The notes: generated from the letters alone by a model not told the origin. A stretch of 64,000 bases of DNA from Alkalicoccobacillus gibsonii (GCF_016798245.1 NZ_JAEUZA010000003.1:186001-250000), one strand, 5' to 3'. Positions 48,650-58,154 are shown, counted from the first letter of the stretch. Made by a program: numbers and translations.

Positions 48650-50956
48650 TTGAACCTGATTAAGCGGATAAAACGAGGGTGGAGTCGAGAGTATTTTAGA
48701 AATAACTTTTTGCTCATCTTAATTATTACGTTTATCCCAGGAATCATCTCAGGTGTAGGTATTCAATGGTTTGGGGTTACGGCCGTTAAAGGCGAATTAA
48801 GAGAGCGTCACACCATTCAAATTGCTGAAACAGCTGAAATGGTTGATGATCAACTTGAATATCTTGAACTATCACTTTCATATTGGGCATTTGAAAAACG
48901 ATTTGGTCCAGATCTATTGGACCGTAACTTTGTAAAAGATGTCCTTGAAACCCGAGACATGATGCAGCTACTTACTGTGATCCAAGGAAGTCATCCTTTG
49001 ATTGAACGGGTTGAGCTGTATATTAATAAGGACGATGAACCGCTCTTATTTAGTCCCTTTTATAGTAAAGTGAAGCCAGTAGAGTACGCATATTATCAAT
49101 CATTATTAAAATCTGATCATTCTATGGGGTGGACTCACCAGGAGCAGCCGCGTTCAGATAGAGAAGAGTCAACGATATTAAGTCACTCTATTCCGGGTGC
49201 GAGTCAAATGCCACTTGGAATGCTAAGTGTGACACTCGACCAAGAAAAGTTCGGTCAGCTCATTCAAACGTTAAAAACGGATGAACAAGGGATCACCTTT
49301 ATCATGGATAGTCGACAACAGATGATTGCCCCAGGAATGGATTCAACTGATGCTCATTTTGTAAGCGCTTTAAAAAACGAATTAAGTCAGCTAGAAAGTA
49401 ACTCTGGCTCCATTGAATACGCCTATAACGGAGATAGTTACTCTGTTTCCTTTGGGCAGCTTGACCGAGTAAATGATCAATGGACGTATGTATCAGCTGT
49501 TCCTTTATCAGCAATTACAGCTCCTATTGAATGGATTTCTAAAAGCATTGTTTTTATCTCGTTAACTGGATTAGTTGTTGCTCTCATTCTTACCTGGTTT
49601 GGATCACAAACGATTTACCGTCCTGTAGAACGCTTAATTGAGAAGGTTCAAAAAGAAAATGACGGAGATGAACCCGATAACCCTCAAGGAGAGTTTACCA
49701 TGCTAGAAGAGGGGTTTACACAGCTGTACCAGGAAAGGCAACGACTAAAATCAAGATTAACATCTGAAACCCCACAACTACAAAAAAGCTTCTTGATTCA
49801 GCTGAGTCAAGGGTACTTTTATCAACAAACAAAGCAGCAATTAACCGAACGAATGGAGAACTACGGGTGGAAGATCGAGGGTCATGCTTTTAGAGTGATA
49901 GACATTCAGGCTATAGGAATGGACGAAGGAAATCATAGCTTTATTACAAGTGATGAGGGGTTAATTACGTTTTCGATTCAAAACATTGTCGAAGAGCTTT
50001 GTGAAAAATACTTTGATCAATTTTCCGTGTTAGATAACTACGATTTGTCCGTTAGCTTATTTCTAATTGAACAGTCAGCTCATACACAAGCCATTCGATC
50101 CTTTGTGCAGGAGTTGTCCTCCATTGTGAATCGACTGTTGAAGCTTCAGCTCATCATTTCAGTAAGTGAATCATCCAATCAGGTTAAGCGAATCCATGCA
50201 TTATTTGAAGAGACGAGGCAAGGCAAATACCAACGCCGGTTTAAAAACCAAAATCAGATCCTGTTTTTAGAAGAGGCGCCAAAAGAGCATAAGCGCAACC
50301 AGTCTAGCTACCCTTTTGAAATCGAACGAGAGGTGATTCAATCGATTCGTAAAGGTGACAGGGAGGAGATCCACCATCAGCTTGAACGATTTCTAAATCA
50401 ATTAGTCTCTCATGCGAAAACATGGGGAAGCATTCAAATGGGGATGTTGCAGTTGTTTAGCCGAATTCAGCACGAAATCCTTCATTCAGATATCCATTTA
50501 GAAGAGATCTTTTCTAATCGAAATCTATATTCGGAACTGAGTATCATTAAAGAGCCTGTGAGAATGTTGAGCTGGCTGGAGACAAAGGTTATTGAACCTT
50601 ACTTAGCTCATTTAAAAGAGCGTGTAAATCAAGAAGCAAAAGGTCTTGTTGACGATGTAATTGCTTATCTAAAAGCTGCGTATATGGATGACATCTCACT
50701 CGATCATTGTGCAGAGAAATTCGAGACCAATGCACACACACTAAGTCGTAGTTTTAAAAAAGTAACAGGAACAAAGTTTATTGATTATCTTACAGAACTC
50801 CGAATCAATACATCTAAAAAGTTGTTAATCGAAACGAATCTTAAAATTCATGAAGTAGCAGAACAAGTTGGCTATAGACATAGCTATTTTAATCGGATTT
50901 TCAAAAAGTCGGTGGATCTCTCACCGAGTGACTTCCGCAAGAAGTATGGACAATAA
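48650..50956 (+). CDS. Membrane-bound AraC family regulator (YesS/YtdP type)
   Basis: A 768-aa regulator: first transmembrane helix about 17-37 (LLILIITFIPGIISGVGI), extracellular sensor region about 40-290 (dCache-like, with IQGSHPLIERVELYIN), second helix about 297-318 (IVFISLTGLVVALILTWFG), a cytosolic linker, and a C-terminal AraC-type double HTH (SLDHCAEKFETNAHTLSRSFKK, KIHEVAEQVGYRHSYFNRIFKK ending SPSDFRKKYG). It should sense an extracellular or wall-bound sugar signal and activate this cluster. TTG 48650 is set by AGGAGG 7 bases upstream. The glycosidase gene follows within 26 bases. Confidence 0.87.
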   Translation: MNLIKRIKRGWSREYFRNNFLLILIITFIPGIISGVGIQWFGVTAVKGELRERHTIQIAETAEMVDDQLEYLELSLSYWAFEKRFGPDLLDRNFVKDVLETRDMMQLLTVIQGSHPLIERVELYINKDDEPLLFSPFYSKVKPVEYAYYQSLLKSDHSMGWTHQEQPRSDREESTILSHSIPGASQMPLGMLSVTLDQEKFGQLIQTLKTDEQGITFIMDSRQQMIAPGMDSTDAHFVSALKNELSQLESNSGSIEYAYNGDSYSVSFGQLDRVNDQWTYVSAVPLSAITAPIEWISKSIVFISLTGLVVALILTWFGSQTIYRPVERLIEKVQKENDGDEPDNPQGEFTMLEEGFTQLYQERQRLKSRLTSETPQLQKSFLIQLSQGYFYQQTKQQLTERMENYGWKIEGHAFRVIDIQAIGMDEGNHSFITSDEGLITFSIQNIVEELCEKYFDQFSVLDNYDLSVSLFLIEQSAHTQAIRSFVQELSSIVNRLLKLQLIISVSESSNQVKRIHALFEETRQGKYQRRFKNQNQILFLEEAPKEHKRNQSSYPFEIEREVIQSIRKGDREEIHHQLERFLNQLVSHAKTWGSIQMGMLQLFSRIQHEILHSDIHLEEIFSNRNLYSELSIIKEPVRMLSWLETKVIEPYLAHLKERVNQEAKGLVDDVIAYLKAAYMDDISLDHCAEKFETNAHTLSRSFKKVTGTKFIDYLTELRINTSKKLLIETNLKIHEVAEQVGYRHSYFNRIFKKSVDLSPSDFRKKYGQ

Positions 50957-50981
50957 AGACATTGGGGCAGGAGGATCATTG

Positions 50982-53306
50982 ATGACAACACTCAGAGAAC
51001 AATTTCTTCATCCACCAAGTGAATTCACTCCCATTCCTTTTTGGTTCTGGAACGATAAGCTTACACATGAAGAGATTAAGAGACAGATACACCAATTCTA
51101 TGAAAAGGGAATTGAAGGATTTGTCATTCACCCTCGACTTGGGCTTCCTAAGAGTATTCGTTATCTCTCAGATGAATTTATGTCTTATGTGAGAACGGCT
51201 GTAGCAGAAGCGAGTTGTTTGTCCATGAGCGTCATGCTGTACGATGAGGCCATGTATCCATCGGGCTCTGCGCATGGACGAGTGGTACAGGATGATCCGA
51301 TGTTTGCAAGTAGAGGACTTGAGATGATTGAGATACAACCAGGGGAAACGTTGAGGTTAGGACCAAATGAACGGTTAGTTTCACTTCAAATCATTGACGT
51401 TGTAAATGAAGATCTAGCTGTTCAGAACCTTTCTTTAAAAGCGTTTAAAACGGATCCTCCTAGTAAGGTAGTTTATGCATTTGTTGATAAGCCTTCAAAT
51501 GGAACGATTCGAGGTGTCCATGTTGGCGAGGACGATGGAGAGCCTGAGGCACCTGCCTCTGCTGACTTACTGAATCCACTAGCTGTTCAATCATTTATCC
51601 ATCATACACATGATGTCTACAAACAGTTCGTCGGAAAGTGGATGGGCACAACGATCACTGCGTTTTTTACAGATGAACCAGATATTCTCGGTCGAAATGC
51701 ACCAGAGTCCTTAAGGCAATGGACGGAGAATTTCCTGGAAGACTTTATCAGACTAGGTGGTAAGGAAGAAGAGTTAGGTGCTTTATGGTTTAACTGCCAT
51801 GCGTCAGAGAAGGTTCGCAGCCGCTTTAACCAAGCAGTTAATAAACGGTTATCTGCTGTGTATTATAAGCAGTTAGCCAGCTGGTGTGAGGAAAATGGCT
51901 TAGCATTAACTGGACATCCTGCAGCGAGCACGGATATCGGACTATTAGCGCATTTTCATATTCCTGGTCAGGATGTCGTGTGGAGGTGGGTGGCACCGGA
52001 AGATCATAAGGCGTTGGAAGGTCCACATTCAACAGCTGCAAAGTGTGGTGCTGATGCAGCAAGGCACGCTGGCAAACGTCGGAATTTGAATGAGTTTCTT
52101 GGTGTTTGCAGTAAAGATGGGGATTGGACACTTACAGCGGACGATATGAAGTGGTATATCGATTGGTTGGCCGTTAGAGGAGTAAATCTATTTTGCCCAC
52201 ATGCTTTCTATTATTCTGTTACGGGGAAAGAGCGTAGTCATGAGCGACCACCTGATGTAGGCATGCACAATAGCTGGTGGCCATACTACAATCAATTCTC
52301 AACCTATATGAAGCGTTTAAGCTGGCTTATGACAGACTCCGTGAACCAGGCGAACGTAGCTGTTCTCTGTACAGAAAACGACTTACCCTCTACATCCATC
52401 AAGTCGCTTTATGAGCATCAGGTGGAGTTCAACTATTTGGAGGAGAATCTCCTAGATCAAGCACTGATAGAGGAAGGAACCCTTGTAATCGGTTATCAAC
52501 GCTATCAAACGGTGCTTGCTTTAGAAGAGGTTAATTTAAAAGAAGAAACGAAGGAGTGGCTACGATCGTTTCAAAAGCACGGGGGAAGGGTGCTGAGTAA
52601 TGTAGATCCACATTTAGAATGCACCTTGAAGATGAATCCACACTCAGACAAGATCCGAGTAACACATGTTAAGAAAGCCGGGCAATCTTTTTATTTACTT
52701 GTAAATGAAGGAGAAGAGCGAGTCAAGGGAACATGTACAGTCCCGACAAGTTCACTACAAGCATGGAATCCTTGGACTGGAACCATTGCCCACGTTCGCA
52801 AGCGGACGCATCACACGTTTGAATGTGAGCTTGGACGCCGAGAGAGTATCATCCTTGTGCCTACAAAGGATACAGCGGCGAAGAAGAGAATAGACACAGA
52901 TCATGCTCGTGTATGTATAGACATACCAAGTGAAGAATGGGAGATCACCTGCAATGAGGAGCAAATAGACGAAACAAAGCTAACATCTTGGACAACATGG
53001 GGAAAGGAGTGGTCATATTTTTCGGGGACCGTTCAATACGGGATAGAGGTGGAGCTGACACAAGAACAATGTGTAAGATTAAACAAGCTTGACGCTGGCA
53101 CACTGTTTGATATAGCGGAGCTCTGGATAAATGACATCCACATTGGAAATAAGCTTTGGTCCCCTTATCAGTTCTTCATTCCAGATGGTGTGTTAAAAGA
53201 AGGGCAGAATCAAATTGCTTTGATTGTCACGAATAGTAAAGCAAACGAAATGGATCAGGTTGCAAGAGTGTCTGGGTTAATTGGACCCGTTCTGCTAAGC
53301 GATTAA
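50982..53306 (+). CDS. Large GH106-like glycosyl hydrolase
   Basis: A 774-aa cytosolic enzyme without signal peptide. The N-terminal barrel opens with FTPIPFWFWNDKLTHEEIKRQ, YEKGIEGFVIHPRLGLP and VMLYDEAMYPSGSAHG, then FFTDEPDI (candidate acid), GHPAASTDIG, and HAFYYSVTGKERSHERPPDV. This set is seen in uncharacterised glycosidases related to GH106 alpha-L-rhamnosidases. The C-terminal 200 residues look like a sugar-binding jelly roll (LWINDIHIGNKLWSPYQF). Intracellular location fits cleavage of imported oligosaccharides. ATG 50982 follows AGGAGG by 7 bases. GH106 assignment is by resemblance only. Confidence 0.72.
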   Translation: MTTLREQFLHPPSEFTPIPFWFWNDKLTHEEIKRQIHQFYEKGIEGFVIHPRLGLPKSIRYLSDEFMSYVRTAVAEASCLSMSVMLYDEAMYPSGSAHGRVVQDDPMFASRGLEMIEIQPGETLRLGPNERLVSLQIIDVVNEDLAVQNLSLKAFKTDPPSKVVYAFVDKPSNGTIRGVHVGEDDGEPEAPASADLLNPLAVQSFIHHTHDVYKQFVGKWMGTTITAFFTDEPDILGRNAPESLRQWTENFLEDFIRLGGKEEELGALWFNCHASEKVRSRFNQAVNKRLSAVYYKQLASWCEENGLALTGHPAASTDIGLLAHFHIPGQDVVWRWVAPEDHKALEGPHSTAAKCGADAARHAGKRRNLNEFLGVCSKDGDWTLTADDMKWYIDWLAVRGVNLFCPHAFYYSVTGKERSHERPPDVGMHNSWWPYYNQFSTYMKRLSWLMTDSVNQANVAVLCTENDLPSTSIKSLYEHQVEFNYLEENLLDQALIEEGTLVIGYQRYQTVLALEEVNLKEETKEWLRSFQKHGGRVLSNVDPHLECTLKMNPHSDKIRVTHVKKAGQSFYLLVNEGEERVKGTCTVPTSSLQAWNPWTGTIAHVRKRTHHTFECELGRRESIILVPTKDTAAKKRIDTDHARVCIDIPSEEWEITCNEEQIDETKLTSWTTWGKEWSYFSGTVQYGIEVELTQEQCVRLNKLDAGTLFDIAELWINDIHIGNKLWSPYQFFIPDGVLKEGQNQIALIVTNSKANEMDQVARVSGLIGPVLLSD

Positions 53307-53322
53307 TCAGGAGTGATGTTGA

Positions 53323-53964
53323 ATGCTAAGTCAGGGCGTAACAGGTGGAATCTATGCGGCTGGTGAAGTCTTCTTATTTCTAGTAAAACTGAATCTACTA
53401 TGGATAATCGGGACAGTTGCAGGGCTCCTGCTCTTTGGTTTCGGGCCAAGTACATTAGCCATGTGTGACGTGATTAGGAGGTGGATGAGAAAAGAAGCTG
53501 ACGTGCCTGTATGGCGCACGTTTTGGCAGCAATACAAGACGTATTTTTTAAGAGGAAATGGTTTATCGCTTGTATTCCTTTTCGGCGCTTTCATGATTTA
53601 TGTGAATACTACCTTTTTTTTCGTGGAGTCTGCATGGGTTGTTATTTTTGTCCGATATGCCTTATTTCTCGTAGCGGCATTGCTCATACTTACAGCCCTG
53701 TACGTGTTCCCGGCGACCGTTCATTTTGACCTAACGCTATTAGATTCATTAAAGCAATCGTTTTTTATTGCTCTATATATGCCAGTACGTACGCTGTATA
53801 TGGTAGCTGCTGTCTTAACCGTTTATCACATTCTATTTATGTTTCCTGTACTAATTTTTCTGTTTGGGATTAGCTTGTTCTGTTTTATCCAGCTCTACAT
53901 TGTCCTACGTACCTTTGCTAAATTAGAAACAAAACAGACTAGCATGGCAGCTGCTCCTGTGTAA
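53323..53964 (+). CDS. YesL/DUF624 family membrane protein
   Basis: 213 aa with about five hydrophobic helices; N-terminal LVKLNLLWIIGTVAGLLLFGFGPST and the cytosolic segment CDVIRRWMRKEADVPVWRTFWQQYK are DUF624 (YesL) signatures. YesL-type proteins recur in Bacillus pectin and other glycan utilisation operons next to Lpl/Ytc transporters; their role is unknown, perhaps membrane assembly or sensing. Starts 16 bases after the glycosidase stop, so it belongs to that operon. ATG follows AGGAGTGATGTTGA. Confidence 0.88.
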   Translation: MLSQGVTGGIYAAGEVFLFLVKLNLLWIIGTVAGLLLFGFGPSTLAMCDVIRRWMRKEADVPVWRTFWQQYKTYFLRGNGLSLVFLFGAFMIYVNTTFFFVESAWVVIFVRYALFLVAALLILTALYVFPATVHFDLTLLDSLKQSFFIALYMPVRTLYMVAAVLTVYHILFMFPVLIFLFGISLFCFIQLYIVLRTFAKLETKQTSMAAAPV

Positions 53965-54042
53965 TTCTTGATGCAAAAGTTGAGTATAGGACCTGCTCGT
54001 GACACTTATACTTTGTGTATAGAAGTGAAACGGGGGGAACGT

Positions 54043-54624
54043 ATGCTGAACATGCTGCCCAATGTGCCGCAATCGTTTGTAACGGAAAGGTTATTTATAA
54101 GACTGCCTATGCCTGGGGACGGGAAAGCCGTCTTTGAGGCGCAGCAAGCTTCACTAAAGGAGATGCTGCCCTGGATCCATTGGGCTCATTATCAGTCGTC
54201 AATGGAACAAACGGAAAACGGAGTCCGATACGCGCATGAGCAATTTCTACGTAAGAAAGATCTGAGACTTCACTTATTTAATCGTCATACAGGCGTGTTT
54301 GTTGGCTCATCAGGTCTTCATAATATTAACTGGTCTGTGCCAAAGATGGAGATTGGCTACTGGGTGGATACCCGCCATAGTGGAAAAGGCTATATGACAG
54401 AGGCTGTGGCAGGTATTACAGGCTTTGCCTTTCAACAGCTGGGAGTCCATCGCCTTGAAATTCATTGTGATCCTGCTAATACATTAAGTCGAGCGATTCC
54501 TGAAAAACTGGGTTATGAGCTTGAAGCCATTTTAAAGCAAAATAGTCTTTCAACCGATGGTAGATCCTATCGGGATACATGCGTTTACGCTAAATTAAAC
54601 ATACATTCTAACAGCACGGGGTAG
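54043..54624 (+). CDS. GNAT acetyltransferase, RimJ/RimL type
   Basis: 193 aa: VTERLFIRLPMPGDGKAVFEA at the start of the fold, EIGYWVDTRHSGKGYMTEAV as the acetyl-CoA motif, LGVHRLEIHCDPANTLSRAIPEKLGYELE and DTCVYAKL as the final strands, typical of RimJ/RimL-like (Acetyltransf_3) enzymes that acetylate ribosomal protein N-termini or small molecules. ATG 54043 lies 5 bases after GGGGGG. The dehydrogenase gene follows 31 bases on. Confidence 0.87.
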   Translation: MLNMLPNVPQSFVTERLFIRLPMPGDGKAVFEAQQASLKEMLPWIHWAHYQSSMEQTENGVRYAHEQFLRKKDLRLHLFNRHTGVFVGSSGLHNINWSVPKMEIGYWVDTRHSGKGYMTEAVAGITGFAFQQLGVHRLEIHCDPANTLSRAIPEKLGYELEAILKQNSLSTDGRSYRDTCVYAKLNIHSNSTG

Positions 54625-54655
54625 GAAGCTTCCTCGTGCAAGAGAGGGGAAGAAA

Positions 54656-55645
54656 ATGAAAAAATATAGAGCAATCCAAGTTGGATTAGGTGGTTTTGGC
54701 AGGTCGTGGTTCGATCTGTTAATAGAACATTCTGAAGTAGAGATCGTTGCGGTGGTTGATCAACAGCCGGAGAGTCTATCCAAGATTCAAGAGACCACAA
54801 CTGGTGATGCGTTTCAGCTATTCACTTCTTTTGAGGAAGCACTGACCGAGGTCCAAGCAGACTTTGCGCTAATCGTTACACCACCAAAATCACATAAAGC
54901 GTTAGCCGAACAAGCATTAAAGGCTGGATTACACGTCATGATGGAAAAGCCTCTAACGGACACAGAGGCGGAAGCAGAGGAGCTTTTGGCCTTTAGCCGT
55001 TCCTTTAATCAGTATGTCATGGTCAGTCAGAATTATCGCTGGAATGCACAAATTCAAACAGTGAAGCAGCTGACCTCAGCAGGTGAACTTGGATTTATTG
55101 AATATGTCGACTATGATTTTAACAAAGCGACACGCTTTGGTGGTTGGAGAGACGAATACGAAGAAATTCTCCTTCAGGATATGGCAATCCATCACTTTGA
55201 TCTCCTCAGGTACGTATTAGACGATGAGGCTCGTTCCATTCAAGCGACAAGCTTTAAGCCCTCTTGGAGCTGGTTTAGAGGAAATCCTCATGCGGAAGTC
55301 GCAATCACGTTTAAGAAGGGGACACAAGTCCATTACCGAGGCAGATGGGCTGGTTTTGGAAAGAAAACAACATGGAATGGAACCATCCGATTTGTTGGTG
55401 AGAAAGGAGCCATTGAGCTAGTTGATGATCGAGTATACTTTTATAAGGGAGAATCAGATGAGCCCGTAGAAATACCTCTCATCACCCTTTCGGAATCAGA
55501 TCGAATGATTTCACTCGATACATTCGTTCAATCAATCAAGCACAACACTGTTCCACCCACATCCATTGAAGATAACATCAAGAGTTTACAATTGAGCTGG
55601 GCTGCCATAGAATCATCACGAACTGGCGAACGGATAACCCTCTAA
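54656..55645 (+). CDS. Gfo/Idh/MocA family oxidoreductase
   Basis: 329 aa. An N-terminal Rossmann domain begins AIQVGLGGFGRSWFDLL; the acid at the end of strand 2 is D39 (VAVVDQQ). ALIVTPPKSHKALAEQAL and the catalytic-Lys motif MMEKPLTD follow; the C-terminal domain has the QDMAIHHFDLLRYVL segment carrying the active-site His. Such enzymes oxidise or reduce sugars, inositols or their derivatives with NAD(P). The substrate is unknown; proximity to a sugar kinase and the pectin-like cluster suggests sugar metabolism. GAGAGGGGAAGAAA precedes the ATG. Confidence 0.9.
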   Translation: MKKYRAIQVGLGGFGRSWFDLLIEHSEVEIVAVVDQQPESLSKIQETTTGDAFQLFTSFEEALTEVQADFALIVTPPKSHKALAEQALKAGLHVMMEKPLTDTEAEAEELLAFSRSFNQYVMVSQNYRWNAQIQTVKQLTSAGELGFIEYVDYDFNKATRFGGWRDEYEEILLQDMAIHHFDLLRYVLDDEARSIQATSFKPSWSWFRGNPHAEVAITFKKGTQVHYRGRWAGFGKKTTWNGTIRFVGEKGAIELVDDRVYFYKGESDEPVEIPLITLSESDRMISLDTFVQSIKHNTVPPTSIEDNIKSLQLSWAAIESSRTGERITL

Positions 55646-55709
55646 TCTCTCTATCTTCTGCCATTCATGCTATAGTAGTAGCAGAAGACGAAGAGGCGGA
55701 GGTTTTGAA

Positions 55710-56666
55710 ATGGGAAATCAGAACGGAGTCATCTCGCTCGGGGAAGTATTGGTTGATATGATTCCATTAGACCAGGAGAGTTCCACCTATCAAAAAAGTC
55801 CCGGTGGTGCACCTGCAAACGTTGCAGTAGGCTTAAGTCGTCTGGGGATAAGCAGTTATTTCATTGGGTCTGTTGGCGAGGACCTTCTAGGAAACTACTT
55901 GAAACAGACGTTGCAACAGTACGGGGTTCATACATCTGGTTTAAAACAAACATCGTTAGCCAAAACGCCACTTGTCTTTGTAGAGCTTGCTGAAAATGGC
56001 GAGCGAAGCTTTGAATTTTTAATTGATCAAAGTGCCGATCAATTACTAACTGCAGATGATCTTGATGAATCACTCTTTCAGCAAGCTAAAATCTTGCATA
56101 TCGGCTCCATCTCAACGATCCATCAATCAAGTCGAGCAGCTACACATAAGGCCATTCATCTGGCTAAGGAAAATGGAATGCTTGTTTCATTTGATCCAAA
56201 CGTACGTCTTTCTATTTGGCCGGACGAGCTTTCTGCGCTCGAGCAAATAAAAGCCGTCCTTTTCACAAGTGATATTGTCAAACTATCTGAGGAAGAACTT
56301 GAGTTTCTAACAAGTGAAACCGATGAGACATTAGCGGTATTAAAGCTGAAGGACTATGAGATCCCTTTACTCATCATTACTAAGAGAGAACAGGGAAGCA
56401 CCTTTTACACGAATACGCATAAAGTGAATGTTCATGGCTTTAAAGTAAATGCCGTGGATACGACAGGTGCAGGAGATGCGTTTGTCTCAAGCGTTCTAGC
56501 TGAACTGAATCATTCAGAGGTCACACTTCAGGAGCTTCAACCAGAAAAGCTTAAACAAATTGGCACGTTTGCGGCTGTATCAGGGGCTCTTGCTGCTTCT
56601 ACAAAAGGCGCCATGACTGCATTGCCGACAAGAGAAGAAATACTCGCTTTTTTGGAGCGTGAGTAG
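55710..56666 (+). CDS. PfkB family carbohydrate kinase (fructokinase-like)
   Basis: 318 aa ribokinase-fold enzyme. Substrate-binding GGAPANVAVGLSRLG near residue 32, SFDPNVRLSIW mid-protein, and the PfkB signature DTTGAGDAFVSSVL with catalytic Asp near residue 255. Sequence features resemble fructokinase/2-keto-sugar kinases of Bacillus (YdjE group). It phosphorylates a sugar for entry into glycolysis; the exact sugar is not determinable. GAGGCGGAGG precedes the ATG. It follows the dehydrogenase by 64 bases and may share its transcript. Confidence 0.88.
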   Translation: MGNQNGVISLGEVLVDMIPLDQESSTYQKSPGGAPANVAVGLSRLGISSYFIGSVGEDLLGNYLKQTLQQYGVHTSGLKQTSLAKTPLVFVELAENGERSFEFLIDQSADQLLTADDLDESLFQQAKILHIGSISTIHQSSRAATHKAIHLAKENGMLVSFDPNVRLSIWPDELSALEQIKAVLFTSDIVKLSEEELEFLTSETDETLAVLKLKDYEIPLLIITKREQGSTFYTNTHKVNVHGFKVNAVDTTGAGDAFVSSVLAELNHSEVTLQELQPEKLKQIGTFAAVSGALAASTKGAMTALPTREEILAFLERE

Positions 56667-56721
56667 TAAAATAAACAATGTCAGATAATTTAACAAGTGT
56701 CGTATTTTGACGAATTTCGTA

Positions 56722-56730
56722 TGATATACT
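56722..56730 (+). promoter_or_regulatory. Extended -10 promoter of the codBA leader
   Basis: TGATATACT carries the TGn extension plus TATACT -10; a TTGACG at 56707-56712 is too close (12 bases) to be its -35. Transcription would begin near 56737, at the start of the structured leader. Confidence 0.55.
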
Positions 56731-56740
56731 TCCTTCAAAC

Positions 56741-56877
56741 ATATAGTAAGCATCTCAGGGTTCCGCTCAAGTTACATACGTGTAAGAGGGGTCAGGTCCG
56801 GGGAAGCGGCATCCTTGATGCTTAAACTGGGAGGAAAAGTCCGGTGAAGAATCCATTGATTCTTCCCGGGCTTTTTT
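56741..56877 (+). promoter_or_regulatory. ykkC-class riboswitch-like leader of codBA with terminator
   Basis: P1 is a perfect 8-bp helix TAAGCATC (56747-56754) / GATGCTTA (56817-56824). Inside are AGGGTTCCG, a P2 hairpin (CTC..TTACA tacg TGTAA-GAG) and GGTCAGGTCCGGGG..GCGG. After P1 comes the P3 element CTGGGAGGAAAAGTCCGG (56827-56844). AGGGTTCCG, GGTCCG, CGG and GGGAxxAAAAGxCCGG are the conserved blocks of ykkC RNAs, in order. The terminator stem AGTCCGGTGAAGAATC / GATTCTTCCCGGGCT with six Ts reuses the P3 3' half, predicting an ON switch. The ligand subclass is unresolved. Confidence 0.7.
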
Positions 56878-56903
56878 GCTAAGAATGAATGGAGGAAGTA
56901 AAG

Positions 56904-58130
56904 ATGGGTAAGGATTATGTAGATCATGATTTTGCACTGGAGGCCGTAACAGCTACGCACAGAAGAGGTTTCTGGAAAATGGCGATGCTGATGGTAGGCT
57001 TCACGTTTTTCTCAGCAAGTATGCTGGCAGGAGGTACGCTCGGTCAGGGACTCACATTTTCACAATTCATTATCACCGTTCTCATTGGGAATCTTCTGCT
57101 TGGCGCGTATACAGGTACTCTATCGTATATCGCAGCAAAGACAGGGTTATCCACACACTTGTTAACACGTTATTCATTTGGACATCAAGGCTCTTATCTT
57201 CCTTCGTTTTTATTAAGCATTACTCAAATTGGCTGGTTTGGGGTAGGCGTTATGATGTTCGCGCTCCCTTTTCAGAAGGTCACAGGGGTAAATATTTGGC
57301 TCGTTATTATTGTTGCGGGGATCCTAATGACGGCGACCGCTTACTTAGGCATTCGCGCATTAACAGTCCTTAGCTTTGTCGCTGTTCCGGCCATCGCCGT
57401 ACTAGGAACGGTCTCAAGCACTCGAGCTGTAAGCTCAATGGGTGGATTCGAGGAGCTAATGGCCTATCAACCCGCCGAAACATTGGGTATCGCTGCTGCG
57501 ATCTCAATTTGTCTTGGCTCCTTTATAAGTGGAGGAACACTGACACCAGACTTTGCACGATTCGCTCAAACAAAAAAAATTGCCGTTTCTACTACGCTGC
57601 TTGCCTTTTTCCTTGGAAACTCCTTAATGTTCTTGTTTGGAGCGATTGGCGCCATTTCAACAGGACAAGCAGATATTTCGGAGGTTATGTTTACACAGGG
57701 GCTAATCATACCTGCTTTGATCATCTTAGGTCTTAATATCTGGACCACTAATGATAATGCGTTATATGCATCGGGACTTGGCTTTTCAAATATTACAAAA
57801 TTACCTAAAAAAATGCTGGTCATTTTTAACGGCATGCTTGGAACATTTCTAGCTATGTGGCTGTACAACAACTTCATGAGTTGGCTGAACTTTTTAAATT
57901 TAACGCTACCGCCAATCGGAGCAATCTTAATCGTTGATTATCTCATTCGAAGCAAGGGTCAATATGGAAAGCTCACGGAGAGTTCGACACCAGTTCGTTT
58001 TCAAGCAATTGTCGCTTGGTTAATTGGATTACTATGTGCCTTGTTCATACCAGGTATTCCACCGCTTAACTCTTTGCTGGGTGCCGGTGTAAGTTATGTA
58101 GTGATTAGCAAGCTAACAGAGAAGAAATAA
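56904..58130 (+). CDS. codB: Cytosine permease (NCS1 family)
   Basis: A 408-aa membrane protein with about twelve helices. CodB/NCS1 features include GFWKMAMLMVGFTFFSASML, an early helix with GTLGQGLTFSQF, LLTRYSFGHQGSYLPS, and the FISGGTLTPDFARFA and NIWTTNDNALYASGLGFSN segments. It imports cytosine (or a related base) with protons or sodium. ATG 56904 lies 8 bases after GGAGG; an upstream ATG at 56889 overlaps that site. The gene is followed 24 bases later by the deaminase and preceded by the riboswitch-like leader. Confidence 0.92.
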   Translation: MGKDYVDHDFALEAVTATHRRGFWKMAMLMVGFTFFSASMLAGGTLGQGLTFSQFIITVLIGNLLLGAYTGTLSYIAAKTGLSTHLLTRYSFGHQGSYLPSFLLSITQIGWFGVGVMMFALPFQKVTGVNIWLVIIVAGILMTATAYLGIRALTVLSFVAVPAIAVLGTVSSTRAVSSMGGFEELMAYQPAETLGIAAAISICLGSFISGGTLTPDFARFAQTKKIAVSTTLLAFFLGNSLMFLFGAIGAISTGQADISEVMFTQGLIIPALIILGLNIWTTNDNALYASGLGFSNITKLPKKMLVIFNGMLGTFLAMWLYNNFMSWLNFLNLTLPPIGAILIVDYLIRSKGQYGKLTESSTPVRFQAIVAWLIGLLCALFIPGIPPLNSLLGAGVSYVVISKLTEKK

Positions 58131-58154
58131 ACAAATAGAGAGAGGGAACAGATT

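Noticed and set aside
56741-56877. Purine riboswitch or T-box before codBA
   Set aside because: The purine aptamer loops (TATA/CTAC pattern) and the T-box motif are absent; the conserved blocks fit ykkC instead.
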